DNA from: Aphanomyces cochlioides
Taxonomy: Eukaryota; Oomycota; Saprolegniomycetes; Saprolegniales; Verrucalvaceae
Direction: 5' to 3'
DNA length: 64,000 nt
NCBI GenBank assembly: GCA_019828595.1
Contig: JAHQRK010000001.1
Coordinates: forward strand, 310,001-374,000
The notes below the pieces were generated by a model. That model did no database searches and was not told the DNA's origin. It saw nothing but the letters and a program-made list of their open reading frames with translations. The position numbers were made by a program, and so were the translations under genes. This document shows, piece after piece, positions 56,438 to 64,000 of this stretch (position 1 is its first letter; each line of letters starts with the position of its first letter).

Positions 56438-58520
56438 TCAACTAGACTTTTCGAGGCTGGCCACCAGCTTGGCGATTGTTTGTTCCAATCTCTCCACCTT
56501 GCCATGCAATTCTTTCAAATTTTCTCCCCTTCGTTCGCTTGGTTTCTTCTCTTCAAGTTTGATTTGATTTAGGTCCGCACCAGCCTACAACATAAACACC
56601 AAGTCAACACAAGAGTCAAAAGCTCCATCGTGTACCCGCGAAAGTACTTTGAGCCTGTTCATAAGACTCTTGGCTTCTTTGTCGTCAATTTCGAGATGTT
56701 CGCACAAACTGCGAGAGCTCACATGTGTCAAATTGTCGAGTTGTCCACTCGTTACACTCTGGCGGAATCGCTTAGTCGAACCACGGTGCAAGAAGCGATC
56801 GACACCGATCATTTCCTTAGCAATGATGCTGAATTCCTTGCGAACACTGCGTGATGGCGCATCCGAATTGACATCACGGACTTGGTCAAAAGCTGCCAAG
56901 ACAATAGCAAGAAGCATGTTGAATAGCACAAGGAAGAGAACGATCATAGCGCACCAGTACCAGACCAAGGCAATGAGATAATCCACTTCAAAGATTGCAT
57001 CGAGATCAAATTGACCAAAAAGCATGTTGACCACCGTAACAATTGTGTACCCGATCGTACTGAAATGCTCCAGTTTCTCGCCAAAGAGCAGACAACCCGA
57101 CGTGACAAAGGCAGCAAGGCAAATGACAAAGACGAAGAAAAATGGCTGAAGGGAATTCAATGCCGCTCCGAGGGTTGCTGTCACAATATTCAGGCGTGGA
57201 TGAAAGCGAAGTGAACCAAGAACGCTAGAAGTTGTACGTCAGGTATGCATGGTCAATAATGAGTACCGAACAATGAGAAGGAAGAGGGATGCCATACCAG
57301 CAAGACGCACAGCGACCATGAGTGATCCCATAGACCGCATTCGATCCATGATACTTACCAAGAGTTGACCGGCAATTTCAACATCTTCTGCCTTGGAGTA
57401 ATCGAACTTGCCTTGCACTCCCAGAGATAACAGTTGACTTGAAAGAGTCGAATCGTAAATGAATCGACAAAGGATGATCCAGAGAATGTAGAACAAGATG
57501 ACAGCCGAAATGGATATCCATTCCACCAAGCGCCAGAAATCCCAATATGGTTTCTTTGCACGGATCCGTTCAAACGCTATTTTGCCTTCATATAGAACGG
57601 TGCCGATCACGAAAACGCCGATGATAATATCCAAGACCAATCCTGTCTGGCTCATATGGTATGGATCTATACATAACAGCTCAATAATCCACGAACCAAA
57701 GGTCGGTCATGTACCTGCTGGAATCGACGCCATTTTGTAATCCGTTTCAACAAATCCACCCGGCTGGAAGTTGAGAATAAGCGACGTGACGCACATGAGA
57801 TTTAGCTCGCCGTTGTAGGTTGCGAGACTGATTTGAAGCTCTGCGGTTGATTGATTAAGCCATGTTCCTTCGTTCTTCTTCTCAAGAATGAATTGTTTTG
57901 CAACGTCCGATGTTGTTGCAGAGTCAACATAAAACTGTGTGTCCACGACGGGATTGTCGAAATCGTGGCAAACATTATAGATCATCCCGTAGGAGCCTTC
58001 AAGTCCACAATCTTTTTCAGCTGCCACCAAAGTCTTGAATTCGACTGATCCCAAAATTTTGTGGTAATACGCAATGCGATTGTTGGTTGGGTCTTCATTT
58101 GAGTCAGGCGTGACAAAGACCACAGGGAAAAGCGTATCAGTCAGCCAGGCAAAGACGTCTTCTTGTGTTTGAATATTTTTGAACTTCATGGTGGTATTTT
58201 CCGTGATTGCATCCTGTCACGTCCGTTAATATCAGCGCAATATCGCGACATCTTACCGTGCCAGTCGTGATGAGGGCTGTACTCAATCCAGTTTCAGCAG
58301 GATACATATCTCCAATTGGAATATGAACCAGAGCTGCCCATGCAAATAAAACGAAGAGTATTAGAGGGAATGGGAGGTACATAAAATGCCCCTTCAAACT
58401 CTGACGGGCCATGACTGCATTCACAGCATCCTGGAACGTCAAGGACAAGTGTTCATTCTCCTCTTGAGTACTTTTCGTCGGCTCGGATGGAATTGGAGTC
58501 ACCAAATCACCGCCTGGCAT
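56438..58520 (-). CDS. PKD2/polycystin-like channel, tandem copy 1
   Basis: Five exons (58520-58257, 58213-57715, 57666-57267, 57224-56636, 56584-56438), introns 42-51 nt, give 632 residues. The plan is TM1 in exon 1 (FMYLPFPLILFVLFAWAALV), the extracellular polycystin domain in exon 2, TM2-TM4 in exon 3, and the last two helices with pore loop NMLFGQFDLDAIFEVDY and NMLLAIVLAAFDQVRD in exon 4. A C-terminal coiled coil lies in exon 5 (VERLEQTIAKLVASLEK). It is a cation channel of the TRPP type. Exon lengths are identical or nearly so to copy 2, and exon 4 is almost the same in sequence, so the duplication of copies 1 and 2 is recent. It lies head to tail with copies 2 and 3. Confidence 0.9.
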
Positions 58521-58901
58521 TTTTCCGAATGAATTGCTTTTCCGAATATTACTATATTCAGCACATCACCGTCTATTCATAGAATTCCAAAAAGGCGGCG
58601 TTGATTTGATGGCAGTCTAAGCCTGTAAGAAAGTGAAACCACTTTGACAAGCCGAAATTCTTGTTTGATGAACCGATCATCAATCAATGCCATAAATAGC
58701 TTCCCCACTCAAGTTGAGCTCCAGTCTCGTCGACAAATCTATTGACATCGTGAAAATGCAGCAAGCTGTTTGAAATGGAATTTTCTTGCTGCGGTTGCCA
58801 TGAAGTCCAACAAACCAAATAATGTCTGCAACACAATGCTCACTTTCAATCAAGAATGATTGAGAAATGAAGATTAAATGTTCATGTATGTCTAACAATG
58901 C
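58521..58901 (-). pseudogene. Spacer holding a PKD2-like exon 5 scrap and a TPR tail scrap
   Basis: Minus-strand LELNLSGEAIYGID (about 58680-58725) resembles the start of exon 5 of tandem copy 3 (DLSGEAIN). On the plus strand, 58845-58901 (ATTGAGAAATGAAGATTAAA) matches the last codons and 3' flank of the TPR gene at about 56388-56440. Both look like leftovers of the duplication events. No intact gene is here. Confidence 0.5.
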
Positions 58902-60977
58902 TCAACTAGATTTGTCGAGGTGTGCCACCAACTTGGCAATGGTTTGCTCCAGTCGCTCAATCTTTTCTTGCAATGACTTTATATCGTCTTCGTCGCTTTC
59001 GTCATTTGTTTTCTTCCGTTCGAGTTTGTTTTGATTCAGGTCTGCACCGGCCTATACCATGAAAAACAAGTCAATTTAAGGTATCCAGCTCAACCACATA
59101 CCCGCGAAAGCACTTTGAGTTTGTCCACAAGATACATGGCTTCTTTGTCGTCAATTTCAAGATGCTCGCACAGGCTGCGAGAGCTCACATGGGTCAAGTT
59201 TTGAAGCGAGCCATTTTGAACGCTCTGACGGAATCGCTTGTTCGCCTTACCATGCAAGAAGCGATCAACACCGATCATCTCCTTAGCAATGATGCTGAAT
59301 TCCTTGCGAACGCTGCGCGATGGCGCATCCGAATTGATATCGCGGACTTGGTCAAAAGCTGCCAAAACAATAGCAAGAAGCATGTTGAATAGCACGAGGA
59401 AGAGCACAATCATAGTGCACCAATACCAGACCAAGGCAATGAGATAATCCACTTCGAAGACGGCTTCAAGGTCAAATTGACCAAAGAGCATATTGACCAC
59501 TGTGACAATTGCGTACCCGATCGTGCTAAATTGTTCAAGTTTCTCGCCAAATAGCAGACAACCCGACGTGACGAATGCAGCAAGGCAAATGACGAAAACA
59601 AAGAAAAATGGCTGAAGGGAATTCAGTGCCGCTCCAAGTGTCGCAGTCACAATATTCAGGCGTGGATGGAAACGAAGCGAGCCGAGAACGCTACAATTGC
59701 ACGTCAGGAATAATTTGTCAACAATGAGTACCGAACAATGAGAAGGAAGAGGGATGCCAGGCCTACTAGACGCAAAGCCACCATGAGTGATCCCATAGAT
59801 CGCATTCTATCCATAATTTCAGTCAAGAGTGGTCCAGCTTCTTCGAGGTCGCTTTTGTTCGAAAAATCGTATTTTCCCGAGACTTCCAACGTCAAGAGTT
59901 CACTGGAGAGATTTTCGTTGTAGATGACACTGCACAGGATTATCCAGAGGATATAGAAGACGATAACAGCGCCCATGGAAACCCATTCGATGAGGCGCCA
60001 GAAATCCCAATATGGCATTTTTGCACGAAAACGATCATAAGCAAGTTTGCTTTGAAAGATGATGGTCGCAATTACAAAAACTCCGATAATAATGTCGAGG
60101 ACAAGCCCAGTATGGTTCGAATGGTAAGGGTCTACAAATTAAAACTCCTTCAATCTTAAAGTCGATGATAATTCCAGTACCTGCCGGAATCATGGCCATT
60201 TTGTACTCTGTCTCGATGTATCCGCCAGATTGAAACGTGAGTATCAAGGATGTGACGCCCATGAGATCCAATTCGCCATTATACGTTGCAACATTAATTT
60301 GGAGCACCGCCGTGGATTGATTAAGCCATGTTCCTTCGTCTTGCCGAGTTACAATGAATTCCTTTGCCTCCTCGATTGTCGCCCCCGAGTCAATATAAAA
60401 CACCGCGTCCAAGACGAAATTCTCAAAGTCGTGGCAAATGTTGTAGATCATCCCATAAGATCCTTCAAGGCCACAGTCTTTTTCCTTCGCTATCCACGTC
60501 TTGAATTCGACAGCACCGAGTACTTTATGGTAATACGCAATGCGATTGCTCGTCAAGGCTTCGTTCGAATCCGACGTGACAAAAACTGCAGGTAGAAGCG
60601 TATCAGTCAACCAGGCAAATACATCGGCTTGAGTTCGAATATTTTTCAATTTTGTCGTGGTATTGGGCGTGATAGCGTCCTATTGTGTCCTTCAATGTCA
60701 ACAAAACTCAAAGATTGCTTACCGTTCCTGTCGTGATAAGGGCCGACCCCAGGCCGCTCTCGGCGGGATACATTTCCCAAATCGGAACATGAATGAGAGC
60801 CGCCCACGCAAAGAGAACGAACAAGATGATTGGGAACGGGAGATACATAAAATGCGCACGCAAATTCTGGCGAGCTTTGACTGCATTCAATGCTTCTTGG
60901 TACGACAGGGTGAAGTCGTCATTTTCCTTGAGGGTCTCCAGTGACGGCACAGGTGTGACGACGTCTTTCGCACGCAT
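58902..60977 (-). CDS. PKD2/polycystin-like channel, tandem copy 2
   Basis: Five exons (60977-60723, 60679-60181, 60131-59732, 59690-59102, 59051-58902), introns 41-50 nt, give 630 residues. Exons 2, 3 and 4 have exactly the same lengths (499, 400, 589) as in copy 1. Pore loop VVNMLFGQFDLEAVFEV and TM6 NMLLAIVLAAFDQVRDINSD are near-identical to copy 1; the polycystin domain in exon 2 has diverged more (EFKTWIAKEKDCGLEGSYGM versus EFKTLVAAEKDCGLEGSYGM). The C-terminal coiled coil ends KIERLEQTIAKLVAHLDKSS. The start MRAKDVVTPVPS is chosen by alignment with copy 1 (MPGGDLVTPIPS). A ciliary or endomembrane cation channel is inferred. Confidence 0.9.
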
Positions 60978-61092
60978 TTTCCCAAATGATTCTCGATGTT
61001 GCACATCATGTTGACTCTATTCATAGATCTAAGATGGCGTCACTGCTGAGGTTGGTGCTCCGAAACATTTATTTATATCTTTCCTTTGGAAT

Positions 61093-63151
61093 TTACACGC
61101 AATTGTCTAGCTTTGAAGCAACCTTGGCTAATAGATTTTCAATCTTAGACAGTCGATCTTCAACTGCTAGTTGGTTGTCAATTCCTCCTTGATCGACATT
61201 AATTGCCTCCCCACTCAGGTCTGCTCCAGCCTAAATGAACAAAACTCAAGACAATAGTGAACAAATTGGTCGTACTCTGGACAGGATTTTCATCTCGCGG
61301 AGAAATTCTCTTGCATGGGATTCCTTGATGCGAAGAAACTCAGCCACGGCCCTGGGATCAAGTCGATGCAGTGTACCGTCGCTGACACCATCTTTGAATT
61401 TTTCCGACACGGTAGTGACGTGCAAAACTTCCTTGGCAATAATGAAAAACTCTTCGAACACATTGCGATCAGCACGAGAACGGCTTCGAACGTCATCAAA
61501 CGCCGCCAAGACGATCGCGAGCAGCATGTTGAACAGCATCAAGAAGAGAATGATCATGGCACACCAATACCAAACGACACCAATGTGGTAGTCGACTTCC
61601 AAAATGGCCGATAGGTCAAATTGGCCAAACAACATGTTGATGACCGTCACCGTGGCGCGCCCAATCGTGCTAAATTGAACAAGTCGTTCGCCAAACAGCA
61701 CAACGCCAGATGTGACGAATGCTGCCAAGCACGTGAAGAATATCAACGAAAATGACCCAAGCGAATGAAGCGAGGCCGTTAAAGTCGCCGTGACAAGATT
61801 TAAATGCGGGTGGAATCTCACAGCTCCCATTATCCTACCGAGAAAACAAAGTTCGTCAGTTGAATCACTTGATGTCGATGTACCTTGCCACGAGAAGAAA
61901 GAGAGCCGTCATAGCCGACAATCGGACGCTGACCATGACTCTGCCCATGTACGTCAGCTTTGTCATGAGCGTTTCGAGTGTAGTAATATCGTGATTTGTC
62001 CCGCCATCGAGAGCTTTCAAGTGGGTTACGATGTCCTTGTCGTAGATATTGACGCACAGAAACGCCCAGAGGATGTAGAACAAGGCAACAAAGCCAAGAC
62101 TGGCCCATTCGATGATCCGCCACGCATCCCACACGACTGAAATCAAAGTCTTGTCACGGATGCTGCGATAAATAAGGTAAAATTCCTTGGCCAGCGTTAA
62201 TACAAACAACAGCCCAACAAAGGCATCGAGGGCAATCGGTCCACCCGACCAATGGCCGTGGTATGGATCTATATTGTTGTCAATGTTAGAAACCAATGCA
62301 TTCTGCATTACCTGAAGGCACGGCGCTCATTGTGAACTGCGTGTCAATCGCTCCTCCGTTCTTAAAGAGAACTTTGAGACTTGTGATACACAACACATTG
62401 AGCTCGCCGTTAAATGTTGCCACGTTGACGATTAAGGATGTTGTCGACGTATTGATCCAAGTTCCGGACATTTGTTTCGCCTGTAGGATTAAAGAAGCCG
62501 TTGCTGCGTCCACAGTGGCGTCGATGTAGACTGGTTCCATGTCGACAGGATGGAGAAAGTCGTGGCAAGTTGGAAAGAGTGTTGCCAAATGCTTATCGGC
62601 GTCGCACCGCATCGGGCTGGCTCTGGTTGTTTTGAACTCAACCGCTCCAAGGATTTTGTTGAATCCGTCGATGCGCCGGAGTAAGCTTGCGTCCGTGAAG
62701 TTATTGCCATTGTAGTCCGTCGTGACGAAGACACTCGGGACGAATGTATCGAGTAACCACGCAAAGACATCGGCTTGGGTTTGAATGTTTTTGAACTTCA
62801 TGGTTGTATTCGGCGTGATAGCATCCTACACACAAGAAATTCCCTCACCAATTCCGACAAGGAGCAATGGAGAGCTACCGTGCCCATCGAAACTAGCGTC
62901 GTTTCGAGTCCAACTTCCGCTGGAAACATGTGCTGGATCGGGACGTGGACGAGCGCCGTCCATGCAAAGAGGATGAAAAATGCCATGGGAATCGGCAAGT
63001 AGACAAAATGGAGACGTAGTTCCGCGCGGGCTTTCAGAGCATGGACAGCTTCAGGGAACGATAGTTTGATATCGTCGTCGTTCATGTGCTTCATTTCCTG
63101 GAGGATTTCATTGATAGAAGGTGTGGTAACTGTTGAGGGATTTGATGCCAT
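61093..63151 (-). CDS. PKD2/polycystin-like channel, tandem copy 3
   Basis: Five exons (63151-62879, 62825-62312, 62268-61884, 61834-61276, 61230-61093), introns 43-53 nt, give 622 residues. The exon plan is the same as in copies 1 and 2 but the lengths differ. Exon 2 has 514 nt, the same as the dispersed copy at 10.2 kb, and shares TTDYNGNN and SGTWI with it. The pore loop is VINMLFGQFDLSAILEVDYH, and TM6 reads NMLLAIVLAAFDDVRSRS. Copy 3 is thus closer to the dispersed paralogue than to copies 1 and 2. The start at MASNPSTVTTPS is set by alignment. The function is a TRPP-type cation channel. Confidence 0.9.
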
Positions 63152-63286
63152 GACGATCAAAACAGAAATGATCTTCGTCGTGCATTGCAAAGAAGAAACT
63201 GCTCATGAAACCGACGTGGGATCGCACAGTACGGAGGATCTGGTTGGATTCACAGGTTACATGTTGATAGCTGGGTATCTTTTTCT

Positions 63287-64000
63287 CTACGCGAGTTCGC
63301 CACAGACAGAGCTGACGCATTGCCATTGCTGCTTGTGGTCTTGCTGCCACATGCGCACCGTGCCATCGTCACCGGTTGATGCCAGCATTGTCCCCGTAAC
63401 GTTCCACTGAACTCGCCACACTTCAAAGGCGCCGTGGTCTTTGGTAGTCACTTGCACTACTTCACTCAGTTCTTGGCGGCTTGGCGAGTTGAGCTTGAGT
63501 TTCCAAATACGAATCGTCCGATCCTTACTAGCTGTCGCTAACCAGTGGCATGATCTTGAAACAAAGTGATCAACAAAGAGTACACGAGAAAGCAGCTACC
63601 TGCCAAGATTTGGAGCCCACGCTACGTCGTGAATGATGTCGGTATGACCAACGAGCTCAGCTATGACGTGCCATTGCCGCGTCGAGTTGTAGCCCCAGAC
63701 TTTTGCAACATTCGAATTGCCTCCCACGAGAATAGTTGGCATATCAAAACGCGACGAGTTCCAAGAAAGACATGTGGCGCCGTCCACATCCGCGAGAAAG
63801 TTCTCCTAAAGGTCAAGAGTAATAGAGCAAGGAGGCTGCCACACGTACGGGAAGGGTCCATTCGGATAAGTTCATTGGATTCGCAGCTTCATACATACGA
63901 ATGTATCCGTCCGCTGAAGCTGTAGCCTAGACAAACCAGTCAGAAACTTAAGCATTGATCCAACGTACCAAGCGAAGACCTAAATGACGCGGGGCAAACT
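63287..64000 (-). CDS. SEH1: Nucleoporin SEH1 (WD40), 3' part
   Basis: The gene runs off the right edge, so the 5' part is missing. Visible exons encode WD repeats of SEH1: ATASADGYIRMYEAANPMNL, LAELVGHTDIIHDVAWAPNL-like block, ATASKDRTIRIWKLKL and the final VWRVQWNVTGTMLASTGDDG followed by TVRMWQQDHKQQW. This last pair is highly characteristic of SEH1, a subunit of the NUP107-160 nuclear pore complex and of the GATOR2/SEA complex. Three short introns (about 40-45 nt) are inferred. The stop is TAG at 63287-63289. Confidence 0.88.

Overview
The window looks like nuclear DNA of an oomycete, most plausibly a saprolegnialean relative of Aphanomyces. Genes are dense and on both strands. Almost every gene recovered here is cut by very short GT..AG introns of about 38-53 nt. 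The protein set also fits: an aspartic protease fused to a 7TM receptor, MLO-like and CIPK-like proteins, SPX-EXS transporters, and Crypton, PIF/Harbinger-like and Tc1/mariner-like elements. Splice sites were inferred by hand from frame continuity and family conservation, and no transcript data were available. I saw no rRNA, tRNA or CRISPR.

Layout. 0-2.5 kb holds the 3' end of a long coiled-coil protein with a KIF15/HMMR-like tail. 2.9-9.8 kb is an island of decayed mobile elements: a Crypton tyrosine-recombinase gene with four in-frame stops, a PIF/Harbinger-like transposase with a divergent partner gene carrying a stop, and a mariner-like transposase with an internal deletion. Degenerate repeats lie between them. 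10.2-16.8 kb holds a PKD2-like channel, a mitochondrial-type Era GTPase with a long acidic insert, and an NPF/DPF-motif PDZ protein. 17.7-23.8 kb holds a possible gene remnant, an NDUFB8-like complex I subunit and two convergent SPX-EXS (XPR1-like) phosphate-exporter genes.

24.3-32.1 kb carries the aspartic protease-7TM fusion, an MLO-like protein with a histidine-rich loop, and an M3 oligopeptidase. 32.9-39.7 kb carries two fusion genes: cytidine deaminase + SAM + EF-hand + Tudor-like repeats, and DUF924 + tRNA-Ile-lysidine synthase. 39.8-49.6 kb has RPB5, a 2,080-residue coiled-coil GOLD-domain protein and PRPP synthetase. 49.8-56.4 kb has a mucin-stalk TRP-like channel, mitochondrial bL35, a CIPK-like kinase and a mitochondrial TPR protein. 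56.4-63.2 kb is a head-to-tail tandem array of three PKD2-like channel genes related to the one at 10.2 kb. The window ends inside SEH1.

Several housekeeping genes share a short, often divergent, promoter containing a palindrome built on TATCCGGATA. It recurs at six or more intergenic places, often in pairs or triplets close to start codons, and looks like a real cis element. The membrane genes (four PKD2-like channels, TRP-like channel, two SPX-EXS proteins, MLO-like protein, protease-receptor fusion) and the CIPK-like kinase make this a stretch rich in signalling and transport functions.
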